From: Streptomyces alboflavus
GTDB taxonomy: Bacteria > Actinomycetota > Actinomycetes > Streptomycetales > Streptomycetaceae
Assembly: GCF_000716675.1 (NCBI RefSeq)
Contig: NZ_JNXT01000014.1
Coordinates: 72,838-136,837, forward strand
Length of the DNA: 64,000 nucleotides
Reading direction: 5' to 3'
Shown here: positions 55,213-63,909 of the stretch, one piece after another
Numbering within the stretch: the stretch's first letter is position 1
Layout of the letters: each line of letters begins with the position of its first letter
Translations under genes and position numbers: made by a program
The notes under the pieces: generated by a model
Database searches by the model: none
Seen by the model: the letters and a program-made list of their open reading frames with translations, nothing else
Told to the model about the DNA's origin: nothing

Positions 55213-56367
55213 TCAACTCGCTTGTGTGGATGGCTGTTTTACGGCGGCAGCGCCCAACACGCAGCGGGGGCGGGTGCGTCCGGCGTACGACCTGGCCGCG
55301 ACAAGGAGACCCCAGCCGAGCCCGCCGAAGGCGAGACCGCCAAACGCCACCATCCAGGCGAGCCCCGAGCCGGTCGTGAACACGCCCTCCGGCTCCGGCT
55401 TCGACAGCACCCCGGCCGCCATCAGCAGGGCCCCGCACGTGAGCAGCGTCCCGTAGAGCGCGAGGGCGAACCCGGTCAGCAAGGCGGGGATCAGCGGCAG
55501 GAGCCGCGGCACACGCCGACCGGCGAGCGGCAGGGTCCAGCGCGGGAAGACCTGGCCCCAGCGGTGCGTGAGGCCGAGCGTCAGGAACACCCCGAGCAGC
55601 GCGGCGAGCACCGTCACGTCCACGCCCACCGAGGCGAGCGCCCGCGCGCCGCCGGTCGCGTCCGCCTCCATCTCGCGCTGCCAGGCCTCCCCGCTCACCC
55701 CGATCGCGTCACCGCCGAAGAGCCAGACGTTCTTCACGACGGACCACGGAAGGAGCCCGCACAGCAGCGCGTACGCCGCCCGGCGCGTCCGGCGGGGCGC
55801 GGTGGACGCGTCGGGGTGGCTGAGCGGCCCCTCGCCGTCGCCCGGATGCGGGTGCCCGCAGCGGGGGCAGAGCCCGCGGCCCCTACGGAAGTACGAGACG
55901 GCGACCATGCCGAGCAGGGCCGTTCCGGGCGTGAGCAGCAGGAGATTGGCGAGGCCGGTGGCGCTCTCCAGGCCCGAGCCCGACAGGAGGACGACGACGT
56001 ACAGGGGGAGGCCGATCACGCCCCAGCCGAGCGCCGGGATCAGCACGACGAGCGCACCGCCGACGGCACGGCGGGCCCGGCGGGTGAGCGGCCTGGTCGT
56101 GGCGAGGCCGACGGCGGCGGCGAGCAGGGCGAGGGCGGCCAGGAGGAGTTGGAGGACGGCCGGGGTGTGTCTGTCCCCGGCCAGCGGTACGACGGTGCCG
56201 GTGGCCGCCCACAGCGTCTGGGCCGTGGCGTACGCGACGCCCCAGGCCGCGGTGGCGCGGGGCGCCCAGGCGGGCCAGCGCCGCCACCACGGCGCGGGCC
56301 GCGCGCGGGCCGACGCTCGCGGGTCGGGCACGGTGTCCGTGCGGGCGGTACGGGCGGGGAGCGCCAC
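55213..56367 (-). CDS. Polytopic membrane protein of unknown function
   Basis: 384 residues with about eight hydrophobic segments. A cytoplasmic-side loop carries GLCPRCGHPHPG, a two-cysteine metal-knuckle-like motif. No family recognised. GTG 56367 has a perfect GGAGGA 4 bases before it; the open frame to 56595 is not protein-like. It is divergent from the lactonase gene, with a 250-base spacer. Confidence 0.75.
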   Translation of the reverse strand: MALPARTARTDTVPDPRASARARPAPWWRRWPAWAPRATAAWGVAYATAQTLWAATGTVVPLAGDRHTPAVLQLLLAALALLAAAVGLATTRPLTRRARRAVGGALVVLIPALGWGVIGLPLYVVVLLSGSGLESATGLANLLLLTPGTALLGMVAVSYFRRGRGLCPRCGHPHPGDGEGPLSHPDASTAPRRTRRAAYALLCGLLPWSVVKNVWLFGGDAIGVSGEAWQREMEADATGGARALASVGVDVTVLAALLGVFLTLGLTHRWGQVFPRWTLPLAGRRVPRLLPLIPALLTGFALALYGTLLTCGALLMAAGVLSKPEPEGVFTTGSGLAWMVAFGGLAFGGLGWGLLVAARSYAGRTRPRCVLGAAAVKQPSTQAS

Positions 56368-56616
56368 GGGGTCCTCCGGAATGCGGCTCGGCAGGAAACG
56401 GCCAGGCCACAGCGGGGGCCTGTGCCTGAGACCCTGCCGTTCGGCCACGGCCCGCACATCGCTCCCACGGACCACGCTCCTCCCCCACACGGCGGAAGAA
56501 GGACACGGAATGGCGTTGCACATACTGCAACTCGGGTTGCGACTCTTGCCTGTTGCCGGGGTTCGGGGCCACTGTGTCTGCCACGTGCGCCCCATCCGTC
56601 ACCACTGACCCGCGAG

Positions 56617-56640
56617 GTGGAGTCATGAGTGGAGTCATGA
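56617..56640 (+). repeat. Tandem duplication of ribosome site plus start codon
   Basis: GTGGAGTCATGA occurs twice in a row (56617-56628, 56629-56640). Each copy holds GGAG and an in-frame ATG of the lactonase gene. Confidence 0.9.
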
Positions 56641-57770
56641 ACAGAAGGCGGTTCCTCGGTACGGGCCTGGCCGTGGCCACCGTGGCGACGACGGGCGTGG
56701 CCACGGCCGCCCCCGGCCCGCGCGGGCGACGGCCCCTGTTCCTCGGCACGTACACCTCGCAGCCGGGCGGCGGCAAGGGCATCGGGCTCGCCACGTACGA
56801 CGAGGAGACGGGCGCCGTGACCGGCGTCGGCACCCTCGGTGGCGTACCGGATCCGTCGTATCTGGCGGCGCATCCGTCGGGGCGGACGCTGTACGCCGTC
56901 AACGAGCGGGAGCAGGGCGGGGTGACCGCGATCGCGCTCTCCCCCGACGGCGACCACCGCGTCCTCGGCACGCGCGGCACCGGCGGCGCCGGGCCCTGCC
57001 ACCTCTCCGTGCACCCCGGTGGCCGCTGGCTGCTCAGCGCCAACTACACGTCGGGCAGCGTGGCCGTGCACCCGGTCGAGGCGTCCGGCGCGCTCGGTGA
57101 GCGCACCGATCTCGTCACGCACTCCACGCCGCCGCCGGGGCCGGGCCAGCAGGGTCCGCACGCGCACCAGATCGTCACCGCCCCGGACGGCCGGTACGTG
57201 CTCGCCGTCGATCTGGGCACCGACACCGTGTACACGTACCGGCTCGACACGAAGGCGGGGAAGGGGAAGCTGAGCCGTGTCTCGTACGCGACGGTGCGGC
57301 CGGGCGCGGGGCCGCGGCACCTCGCCTTCCATCCGTCGGGGCGGTTCGCGTACGTCGCCTGCGAACTCGACAACACGGTCGTGGTCTGCGGCTACGACCC
57401 GGAGACCGGGCGGCTCTCGCCGGGCGAGCCGCAGTCCACGGGCACCAGGCCCGGCGTCACGAGCTACCCGGCGCAGCCCGTCGTGACCGCCGACGGCAGC
57501 TTCGCCTTCCTGGCCAACCGCGGCGACAACAGCCTCACCCGGTACGCCGTCGAGCGTGCCGGGGCCCGCCTGCGGCTGCTCGACACGGTGCCCGTGGGCG
57601 GGGACTTCCCGCGGCACATCGCCCTCGCGCCGTCGGGACGGCTGCTGTTCGCCGCGAACCAGCGGTCGGGGTCGGTGAGCGTCTTCCGCGTGGACGGGCG
57701 CACCGGTGAACTCGCCCTCGCGGGGAAGCCGTTCGGGGCGCCGACGGCGGTGTGCGCGCTGCCGCTGTGA
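56625..57770 (+). CDS. Exported lactonase-family beta-propeller protein
   Basis: 381 residues. A twin-arginine signal (NRRRFLGTGLAVATV) directs folded export, then a seven-bladed propeller of the 6-phosphogluconolactonase/YbhE type (FLGTYTSQPGGGKGIGLATYDEETG; GAGPRHLAFHPSGRFAYVACELDN; FPRHIALAPSGRLLFAANQ). Being exported, it is unlikely to serve the pentose phosphate route; it may open other lactones. Either ATG of the duplicated start (56625 or 56637) could be used. Confidence 0.9.
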   Translation: MSGVMNRRRFLGTGLAVATVATTGVATAAPGPRGRRPLFLGTYTSQPGGGKGIGLATYDEETGAVTGVGTLGGVPDPSYLAAHPSGRTLYAVNEREQGGVTAIALSPDGDHRVLGTRGTGGAGPCHLSVHPGGRWLLSANYTSGSVAVHPVEASGALGERTDLVTHSTPPPGPGQQGPHAHQIVTAPDGRYVLAVDLGTDTVYTYRLDTKAGKGKLSRVSYATVRPGAGPRHLAFHPSGRFAYVACELDNTVVVCGYDPETGRLSPGEPQSTGTRPGVTSYPAQPVVTADGSFAFLANRGDNSLTRYAVERAGARLRLLDTVPVGGDFPRHIALAPSGRLLFAANQRSGSVSVFRVDGRTGELALAGKPFGAPTAVCALPL

Positions 57771-57842
57771 GGTGGGGCGGCGCGTCCCGGGGCCGGTGCG
57801 GGGCGCGCCGACGGGGCGGCGCGGGGCTTCTAGCATGGGCGC

Positions 57843-58184
57843 ATGGCCCTCGATCTCTTCGCAGGAATCCCCGTCAGCGACTTCGCCTCGGCGCTTGCCT
57901 GGTACGAGCGGCTGCTCGGCACCCCGCCGACGTATGTCGCGAGCGACACCGAGGTGGTGTGGGAGCTGGCGGAGCACCGGTCGATCGCCGTCGAGGAGCG
58001 GCCCGAGCACGCGGGGCACGCCCTGCACACCGTCTTCGTGGACGACTTCGACGCCCGGGTCACGGCGATGGCCGCCCGGGGCGTCGAGCCGGTGCGGCGG
58101 GAGACGTACGGCAACGGGGTGCGCAAGGCCCTGTATCGCGATCCTGACGGGAACGAGATCGGGTTCGGCGGGGCGCCGCTCTGA
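57843..58184 (+). CDS. VOC-family (glyoxalase-like) protein, leaderless
   Basis: 113 residues. One VOC module: FAGIPVSDFASALAWYERLLG and YRDPDGNEIGFGGAPL. TAGCAT (57831-57836) lies exactly 6 bases before the ATG, so transcription probably starts at the start codon. Function could be antibiotic binding or small-molecule isomerisation. Confidence 0.9.
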   Translation: MALDLFAGIPVSDFASALAWYERLLGTPPTYVASDTEVVWELAEHRSIAVEERPEHAGHALHTVFVDDFDARVTAMAARGVEPVRRETYGNGVRKALYRDPDGNEIGFGGAPL

Positions 58185-58340
58185 CGGGGACGAGTCTGCG
58201 GGCGCCGCTCTGACGGGGACGAGATGGTCGTTCCGGTCGGTCGGGCCGCGTGCCACCCTCCCGGACAGGGACGAGTGCGCCGCTCCGGCCCCCGGGCCGC
58301 ATGCCGCCCGCTCCCGCAGGGTCGCGGTGGCCGTCCCCGG

Positions 58341-58991
58341 TCAGTCGGGCCGCGTGCCGCCGTGCGGGTGCGCCGTCGTGCCGCCACGTCTGCGGGCCCG
58401 GTACTCCGCCATCTTCGCCCGCGCCCCGCAGGCGTCCATCGAGCACCAGCGCCGCGCCCCCGCCCGGCTCTCGTCGACGAACAGCAGGGTGCAGTCGGCC
58501 GCGGCGCACTCGCGGATCCGGCCGGACAGGGGGCCGCCGAGCAGGTCCGCCGCGTCGCGGGCCAGCAGGCCGAGCAGGCCGGGGGTGTCGAGGGCGGGCG
58601 GCAGCGGCCGGGGGCTGCCGTCGCCGTCGAGGGTGAGGCCCGTGCCGGGCAGCGGCTGCGCCGTCCAGTGGTTGAGCAGGGCCAGGTCCGCCGCTTCGGG
58701 TGCGGTGGCCGCGCGTACCGCCGCCGCGATCCGGTGCACGGCCTCACGCAGCGCCCGCGCCGCCACCAACTCCGCATCGGAAACAGCGAGATGACGATCC
58801 GTCATGCCTGCCTCGCGGAACCAGCGGGACAGGTCCGCCGGGTCCCGCAGCCGCTCGACGGCGCCCGGCCCGCGCCTGCCCACGGTCGCGGTGAGATTCA
58901 GGGACGTCCGGCCGCCGCGCCAGTGGAACTCGCGTGTGGCGGCGGGCGGTTCGCCGTCCGCCGGTACGGGGGCGGTGCGCGCCTTGGTCAT
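58341..58991 (-). CDS. CGNR zinc-finger (ABATE-domain) regulator 2
   Basis: 216 residues. ABATE domain (SLNLTATVG..., ERLRDPADLSRWF) then the CGNR finger CAAADCTLLFVDES...RRWCSMDACGARAKMAEYRAR. It is a paralogue-level relative of the regulator at 45388. TAGCGT (59003-58998) lies 6 bases before the ATG, so it is leaderless. It is divergent from panE, with a GTTAC/GTAAC dyad between. Confidence 0.87.
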   Translation of the reverse strand: MTKARTAPVPADGEPPAATREFHWRGGRTSLNLTATVGRRGPGAVERLRDPADLSRWFREAGMTDRHLAVSDAELVAARALREAVHRIAAAVRAATAPEAADLALLNHWTAQPLPGTGLTLDGDGSPRPLPPALDTPGLLGLLARDAADLLGGPLSGRIRECAAADCTLLFVDESRAGARRWCSMDACGARAKMAEYRARRRGGTTAHPHGGTRPD

Positions 58992-58997
58992 GACTGC

Positions 58998-59039
58998 ACG
59001 CTAGCAGCGTTACCCCATCAGGCAGTAACTCGCTAGGGT
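58998..59039. promoter_or_regulatory. Divergent promoters and candidate CGNR operator 2
   Basis: CGTTAC (59008-59013) and GTAAC (59025-59029) are separated by 11 bases and framed by CTAGC (59001-59005) and GCTAG (59032-59036). The outer edges are -10 boxes: TAGCGT for the minus gene and TAGGGT (59034-59039) for panE. Confidence 0.6.
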
Positions 59040-59116
59040 GGCGGCCGGGCCGTCGAGCGTGCGGCCCGGCCGGGTACCGCGCGGCGGCCCGGCGTCGGCA
59101 CACGGGGAGGTTCTTC

Positions 59117-60097
59117 ATGGCGGAGACGGTGCGGGACGCGGGCGGGGCCCTGAAGGTCGCGGTGGTCGGCACCGGCGGTGTGGGCGGCTACTTCGGCGGG
59201 CGGCTCGCGGAGGCCGGGCACGACGTCGGGTTCGTCGCGCGCGGCGCCCACCTCCAGGCCCTGCGGCGCGAGGGCCTGACCGTCGAGAGCCCGGCGGGCG
59301 GCTTCACCGTCGCACCGGCGCGCGCGAGCGACGACACGCACGACTTCGGCGCGGTCGACGTCGTCCTGCTGTGCGTCAAGACCTGGCAACTGCCGCCCGC
59401 AGTCGCCGCGTTGAAGCCCCTCGTCGGCCCGGACACGGCGGTGGTGACCCTGCAGAACGGCGTCGAGGCGCCGGAGCAGGTGGCCCAGGAGGTCGGCCGG
59501 GACGCGGTCCTGCCCGGCACCGCGAAGATCCTGGCGCACCTGGACGGACCGGGCCGGGTGCGGCACGTCGGCGGCCCCGGCACGCTCGCCTTCGCCGAGT
59601 GGGACGACCGCGCCACGCCCCGCGTCGAACGGCTGCGTGCGGCGCTCGCCGGGGCGGGCGTGAGCGTCACCGTGCCCGACGACATCTGGGCCGAGCTGTG
59701 GGCCAAGTTCCTGTTCGTGGTGCCCTTCGGCGGCCTCGGCACGGTGACGGACGCCCCGTTCGGGGTGCTGCGCTCACGCCCGGGCACCCGGCGCCTCCTG
59801 GCCGAGGGGATGACGGAGATCGAGCGGGTCGCACGGGCCATGGACGTCCGCCTCCCGGACGACATCGTGCCGCGCACCCTGGACTTCGTCGACCAGCAGC
59901 CCGCCGAGGGCACCTCGTCGCTCCACCGAGACATCCGCTCCGGCCGCCCGTCCGAACTGGAGGCGTGGAACGGCTCGGTGGTCCGCCTGGGCGCCCGCAC
60001 GGGGACGCCGACCCCCGTCAACGGCTACTTCTACGAGGTGGCGAGCGTGCTGGCGGCGACCCGGGCCGGGGAGCCGGGCGGGGGCAGCGCGGGCTGA
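59117..60097 (+). CDS. panE: 2-dehydropantoate 2-reductase family protein
   Basis: 326 residues. NADPH site VAVVGTGGVGGYFGGRLAEAGHDV, substrate-region lysine in AELWAKFLFVVP, and LDFVDQQPAEGTSSLHRDI. It would reduce ketopantoate to pantoate for coenzyme A; family members can act on other keto acids. GGGGAGG precedes the ATG. Possibly controlled by CGNR regulator 2. Confidence 0.88.
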   Translation: MAETVRDAGGALKVAVVGTGGVGGYFGGRLAEAGHDVGFVARGAHLQALRREGLTVESPAGGFTVAPARASDDTHDFGAVDVVLLCVKTWQLPPAVAALKPLVGPDTAVVTLQNGVEAPEQVAQEVGRDAVLPGTAKILAHLDGPGRVRHVGGPGTLAFAEWDDRATPRVERLRAALAGAGVSVTVPDDIWAELWAKFLFVVPFGGLGTVTDAPFGVLRSRPGTRRLLAEGMTEIERVARAMDVRLPDDIVPRTLDFVDQQPAEGTSSLHRDIRSGRPSELEAWNGSVVRLGARTGTPTPVNGYFYEVASVLAATRAGEPGGGSAG

Positions 60098-60124
60098 CGG
60101 CCGCCGCTCCCACGACCGCGCACT

Positions 60125-60163
60125 CCCGTGGTCCGGCGCCAAGGCCCGGCGCCGGACCACGGG
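60125..60163. terminator. Strong bidirectional terminator
   Basis: A perfect 16-bp stem: CCCGTGGTCCGGCGCC at 60125-60140 and its complement at 60148-60163, loop AAGGCCC. It separates convergent panE and the isochorismatase-family gene. Confidence 0.8.
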
Positions 60164-60289
60164 CGAGGCAACCCGTCGGCCGCACGGCCGACAGCCGCAC
60201 CGCCGACAACCGCACGGCCGACGTCCATGCGACCAGCAGCCGACGTCCATGCGGCCAGCGACCAGCGACCAGCGACCACGCAGCGTCAA
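60164..60289. repeat. Short tandem repeats
   Basis: GCCGACGTCCATGCG occurs twice (60216-60252 region), CAGCGAC occurs three times in tandem near 60257-60277, and GCACGGCCGAC also recurs. Non-coding. Confidence 0.6.
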
Positions 60290-60889
60290 CTACGGCGCGA
60301 CGAAGCTCACATCGTCCGCACACGGCACGATCTCGACCTCGTCACCGAGCGCCCACTCCGCGACCCGCGACACCGTCGCCGCCGGGACGGCGTCGCTGAT
60401 GCCCGGCGCCGCCGGAATGTCGTACGTCCCGTGCGCGTCATGGGCGATGACGAGGCGGAAGTCCAGGTCAAGGGCGGTGCGCGCGGTGGCGCTCACGCAC
60501 ATCTCCGACATGACGCCGCAGATGGTGAGCGAGGTGACGCCCTCCTCCCGCAGCACGTCCTCGAGTTCGGTCTCCTCGAAGCCGTCGTCGACGGTCTTGC
60601 GGAACAGCAGTTCACCGCGCTCGGTGTCCACCGGGAAGTGCAACTCCCACGTGGGTGTGCCCGGTTCGTCCAGGGCGTCGTCCGGGCCGTCGTTCTGCAG
60701 CTGGATGACGAGCGCGTCGGCGGCCCGCGCCTTGGCGAGGAGGTGCTCGACGCGCGACAGCAGGTGGCGCGCGCCGGGCACGGCTTCGTCACCGGTGACG
60801 AAGCCCGACTGGGTATCGATGATGATCAGGGCCTGAACAGGCTCGACGGGTTCGAATTCTGCGGGGGCGGGACTCATGTGGCCCATCAT
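60290..60889 (-). CDS. Isochorismatase-family cysteine hydrolase
   Basis: 199 residues. Triad visible: Asp in ALIIIDTQSGF, Lys in LFRKTVDDGF and Cys in ICGVMSEMCVSATAR. The family includes nicotinamidases and other amidases; the substrate is unknown. Three in-frame ATGs (60889, 60886, 60877) lie together with no clear ribosome site. Confidence 0.88.
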   Translation of the reverse strand: MMGHMSPAPAEFEPVEPVQALIIIDTQSGFVTGDEAVPGARHLLSRVEHLLAKARAADALVIQLQNDGPDDALDEPGTPTWELHFPVDTERGELLFRKTVDDGFEETELEDVLREEGVTSLTICGVMSEMCVSATARTALDLDFRLVIAHDAHGTYDIPAAPGISDAVPAATVSRVAEWALGDEVEIVPCADDVSFVAP

Positions 60890-60966
60890 CCCCGCGCGTT
60901 GCGCGCACCCGACACCGGGGGCCGCTCACACGTACGAGTTGCCGCGCGACCGGTCCGGGGCGGGCC

Positions 60967-61683
60967 TCAGGACTCGGGCGGCGCCGGACGCAGCACGGGC
61001 CGGCGCAGCAGCCGGGCCTTGGTGAGCAGGGTGTGCATGCGCTCGGTGACCTGGCCGAGGTCCTCCACCGGTTCATGGAAGGGCAGCCGTACGTCGGCCT
61101 GGCTGCTGACGCGTTCCAGGCGCAGGGTCAGGCCGTGGCGGTCGATGGCGAGCGGTTTGACGTCGACGACACCGGCGAGGCTGTCGGCGGCGACGAGCCG
61201 GGTGAGCTGTTCGACGGCCTCGGGGTGGGAGTCGGCCAGGTGCGTGAGGAGCCGGGCCTCGGCGTGCGCCAGCGGGTCGGCGTCGGCGAGCGCGAACTCC
61301 TCCAGGTCGATGCCGGTGCGGCCGGATCCGTCGTGCAGCACCGCGCAGGCGGGCTCGAAGACGAGGTGGTCGCGGGTCGCCGTGAGGGTCCCCGAGAGCC
61401 AGAGCCGTGAGCGCACCCGGTCCCTGACCGGCACCGGCGCGACGTCCGCGAACTCCACGAGCGTGGACGGTTCGCCGCGCGGGGCGCAGATCAGCGCGGC
61501 GGCGAGGGCGCTGTCCTCCGGCGGGTGCAGGAGCACCGTGCCCCGCTCGCTGACGGTGTGGGCGCCGACGAGGTCGTCTCTGCCGATCTCCGTGGTCACC
61601 GCGCAGGACCAGGCGGTGGCGAGCACGGAGCGGGCGCGCGCCGCCGCGCTGGGCATGGTCGTGCTGACGTGTCGGACACCCAT
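60967..61683 (-). CDS. DUF2470 / pyridoxamine-oxidase-fold protein under iron control
   Basis: 238 residues. The split-barrel N-terminal part and the C-terminal DUF2470 module (HAEARLLTHLADSHPEAVEQLTRLV) resemble HugZ-type haem-degrading proteins. GGAGG lies 6 bases before ATG 61683. The iron box at 61696-61714 is just upstream, so it should be expressed under iron shortage; a role in haem or siderophore iron use is inferred. Confidence 0.85.
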   Translation of the reverse strand: MGVRHVSTTMPSAAARARSVLATAWSCAVTTEIGRDDLVGAHTVSERGTVLLHPPEDSALAAALICAPRGEPSTLVEFADVAPVPVRDRVRSRLWLSGTLTATRDHLVFEPACAVLHDGSGRTGIDLEEFALADADPLAHAEARLLTHLADSHPEAVEQLTRLVAADSLAGVVDVKPLAIDRHGLTLRLERVSSQADVRLPFHEPVEDLGQVTERMHTLLTKARLLRRPVLRPAPPES

Positions 61684-61695
61684 CCTCAACCTCCA

Positions 61696-61714
61696 TTAGG
61701 TAAGCCTTGCCTAA
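61696..61714. promoter_or_regulatory. IdeR/DmdR iron box
   Basis: TTAGGTAAGCCTTGCCTAA is a near-perfect 19-bp palindrome matching the iron-box pattern bound by Fe-loaded IdeR/DmdR1. It overlaps the promoter of the DUF2470 gene, 12 bases before its start. Confidence 0.9.
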
Positions 61715-61807
61715 CTTATCGGAGATCGAGTCGTGCTGCCAGCATGCGTGCGGGGTGTCGTGAACGCGTCCGGGATGTCGTGGACGTACCAGTGGGCGTA
61801 CCAAAAG

Positions 61808-61840
61808 GGGCCACCCCCGAACTGTGCTCAGGGGTGGCCC
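61808..61840 (-). terminator. Intrinsic terminator of the mscR operon
   Basis: GGGCCACCCC (61808-61817) pairs with GGGGTGGCCC (61831-61840). On the minus strand the stem is followed by CTTTT, a short T-tract, 58 bases past the hydrolase stop. Confidence 0.8.
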
Positions 61841-61898
61841 GTGCACCGTGGCGCGAGCCGGAACCGGACGGTCCGGCCCGCCGGGGCCGAAGGGCGCG

Positions 61899-62558
61899 TC
61901 AGTGGCCGCGCGCGATCCACTCCTGAAGGTGCGGCGCCTCCGCACCGACCGTCGTGCTGTCGCCGTGCCCGGTGCGCACCACCGTCTGGGGCGGCAGCGT
62001 CAGGAGCCGGTCGCGGATGGAGTCCACGATCGTCGGGAAGTCACTGAAGGACCGGCCGGTCGCGCCGGGACCGCCCGCGAAGAGCGTGTCGCCGGTGAAG
62101 ACCGTGCCGAGCGCCGGGGCGTACAGGCTGACCGCGCCCCGGCAGTGGCCGGGGGTGTGCAGGACCCGCAGCACCGTCCCGGCGACGGTCAGCTCCTGCC
62201 CGTCGGCCAGCTCGCCGTCCGGCGCCCGGTCGGGGTGGGTGAGCTTCCACAGCTCCTGGTCGGCCGGGTGCAGCAGGATCGGCGCGCCGGTGCGGTCGGC
62301 GAGCGCGGGCGCCGCGTCGACGTGGTCGTCGTGGGCGTGCGTGCACACGATCGCCACCAGGCGCCGTTCCCCCACGGCGGCCGCGATGGCCTCCGCGTCG
62401 TGGGCGGCGTCGATGACGACGGCCTCGTGGTCGTCGCCGACGATCCAGACGTTGTTGTCGACCTCCCAGGTGCCGCCGTCCAGCGAGAACGTGCCGGAGG
62501 TGACGAGGTGGTCGACGCGCGCGCCGCCCGGCGCCGCGGAGCCTTCGGAGGCGGCCAT
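61899..62558 (-). CDS. MBL-fold metallo-hydrolase, probable S-formylmycothiol hydrolase
   Basis: 219 residues. The metal motif HAHDDH in VCTHAHDDHVDAAP, a later HTPGHCRG and TGDTLFAGG are typical glyoxalase-II-like ligands. Its ATG overlaps the stop of the mycothiol dehydrogenase gene (TGATG). In actinomycetes this pair detoxifies formaldehyde: the hydrolase would release formate and mycothiol. Confidence 0.88.
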   Translation of the reverse strand: MAASEGSAAPGGARVDHLVTSGTFSLDGGTWEVDNNVWIVGDDHEAVVIDAAHDAEAIAAAVGERRLVAIVCTHAHDDHVDAAPALADRTGAPILLHPADQELWKLTHPDRAPDGELADGQELTVAGTVLRVLHTPGHCRGAVSLYAPALGTVFTGDTLFAGGPGATGRSFSDFPTIVDSIRDRLLTLPPQTVVRTGHGDSTTVGAEAPHLQEWIARGH

Positions 62559-63643
62559 CAGAAGACCACCACCGAGCGGAGGACGTCGCCGTGGTGCATC
62601 CGCTCGAAGGCCTTCTCGACCTCGTCGAGCGCGATCGTCTCGGTGACGAACGCGTCCAGGTCGAGCCGCCCCTGCCGGTACAGGTCGATGAGCATCGGGA
62701 AGTCGCGCGAGGGCAGGCAGTCCCCGTACCAACTGGACTTGAGCGCGCCGCCGCGCCCGAAGACGTCGAGCAGCGGCAGGTCGATCCGCATCTCCGGCGT
62801 GGGCACGCCGACCAGGACCACCGTGCCCGCGAGGTCGCGGGCGTAGAAGGCCTGCTCGTACGTCTCGGGGCGGCCGACCGCCTCGATGACGACGTCGGCG
62901 CCGAAGCCGCCGGTCAGCTCGCGGATGGCCTCGATGGGGTCGCTGCTGCGGGAGTTGACGGTGTCGGTGGCGCCGAGGCCGCGCGCGGTCTCCAGCTTCC
63001 GGTCGTCGATGTCCACAGCGATGATCTTCGCGGCCCCGGCGAGCCGGGCGCCGACGACGGCCGCGTTGCCGACGCCGCCGCAGCCGATGACGGCCACCGA
63101 GTCGCCGCGCCCCACCCCGCCGGTGTTGATCGCGGCGCCGAGTCCGGCCATCACGCCGCAGCCGAGCAGGCCCGCGGCGGCCGGGGACGCGGCCGGGTCC
63201 ACCTTCGTGCACTGTCCGGCGGCGACCAGCGTCTTCTCCGCGAACGCGCCGATGCCGAGCGCGGGCGCGAGCTCGGTGCCGTCGGTCAGCGTCATCTTCT
63301 GCTTCGCGTTGTGGGTGGCGAAGCAGTACTGGGGGCGGCCGCGCTTGCAGGCGCGGCACTGGCCGCACACGGCACGCCAGTTGAGGATCACGTAGTCGCC
63401 GGGCTCGACCTCGGTGACGCCCTCGCCCACCGACTCCACGACGCCCGCCGCCTCGTGCCCGAGCAGGAACGGGAACTCGTCGTTGATGCCGCCTTCGCGG
63501 TAGTGCAGGTCGGTGTGACAGACCCCGCACGCCTGGACCTTCACCACGGCTTCGCCCGGCCCCGGGTCCGGCACGACGACCGTCTCGATCCGCACCGGCT
63601 CACCCTTCGCGCGTGCGACCACGCCCCGCACTTGCTGCGCCAT
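62558..63643 (-). CDS. mscR: S-(hydroxymethyl)mycothiol dehydrogenase
   Basis: 361 residues, zinc alcohol dehydrogenase family. Catalytic zinc motif [14 protein letters not shown], structural zinc cysteines [15 protein letters not shown], and NAD site [20 protein letters not shown]. It oxidises the adduct of formaldehyde and mycothiol, and can reduce nitrosomycothiol. ATG 63643 follows GAGAAGGGCGAGAG; the upstream ATG at 63694 lacks one. First gene of a two-gene operon. Confidence 0.93.
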   Translation of the reverse strand: MAQQVRGVVARAKGEPVRIETVVVPDPGPGEAVVKVQACGVCHTDLHYREGGINDEFPFLLGHEAAGVVESVGEGVTEVEPGDYVILNWRAVCGQCRACKRGRPQYCFATHNAKQKMTLTDGTELAPALGIGAFAEKTLVAAGQCTKVDPAASPAAAGLLGCGVMAGLGAAINTGGVGRGDSVAVIGCGGVGNAAVVGARLAGAAKIIAVDIDDRKLETARGLGATDTVNSRSSDPIEAIRELTGGFGADVVIEAVGRPETYEQAFYARDLAGTVVLVGVPTPEMRIDLPLLDVFGRGGALKSSWYGDCLPSRDFPMLIDLYRQGRLDLDAFVTETIALDEVEKAFERMHHGDVLRSVVVF

Positions 63644-63740
63644 GACTCTCGCCCTTCTCTCGCCTGCGTACGTCCCGTCCGGCACGGCCGCCAAAAGGGG
63701 CCGGAACGCGCCGGTACGAGGAGCCTAAGGCCCCTCGCGC

Positions 63741-63909
63741 CTAGGGCCCTGCTGGTGGATTTCCGCGGGAGAAGGAGCGGCGTTCGGTGCGTGCGATCGG
63801 CGTGCGGTGCGGAGGGTCATGTGGCGGAGCCACCTGGCCCTTTGCACCGCACGGCGAGCGTGCGTGCCGGGCGCCGCGACGCCGCGGAGATCCACCAGCA
63901 GGGCCCTAG
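63741..63909. mobile_element. 169-bp fold-back (MITE-like) element
   Basis: Terminal inverted repeats of 28 bp with one mismatch: 63741-63768 (CTAGGGCCCTGCTGGTGGAT...) and 63882-63909. Inner arms also pair (CGTGCGGTGC with GCACCGCACG), so nearly the whole element folds on itself. Both ends carry CTAG, which may be the target sequence. A 70-codon frame on the minus strand spans it but lacks recognisable protein features. No transposase is present, so movement would need one in trans. Confidence 0.75.

Noticed and set aside
60164..60289. Tandem repeats near panE as a CRISPR array
   Set aside because: Units are 7-15 bases, contiguous and without unique spacers; no cas genes.
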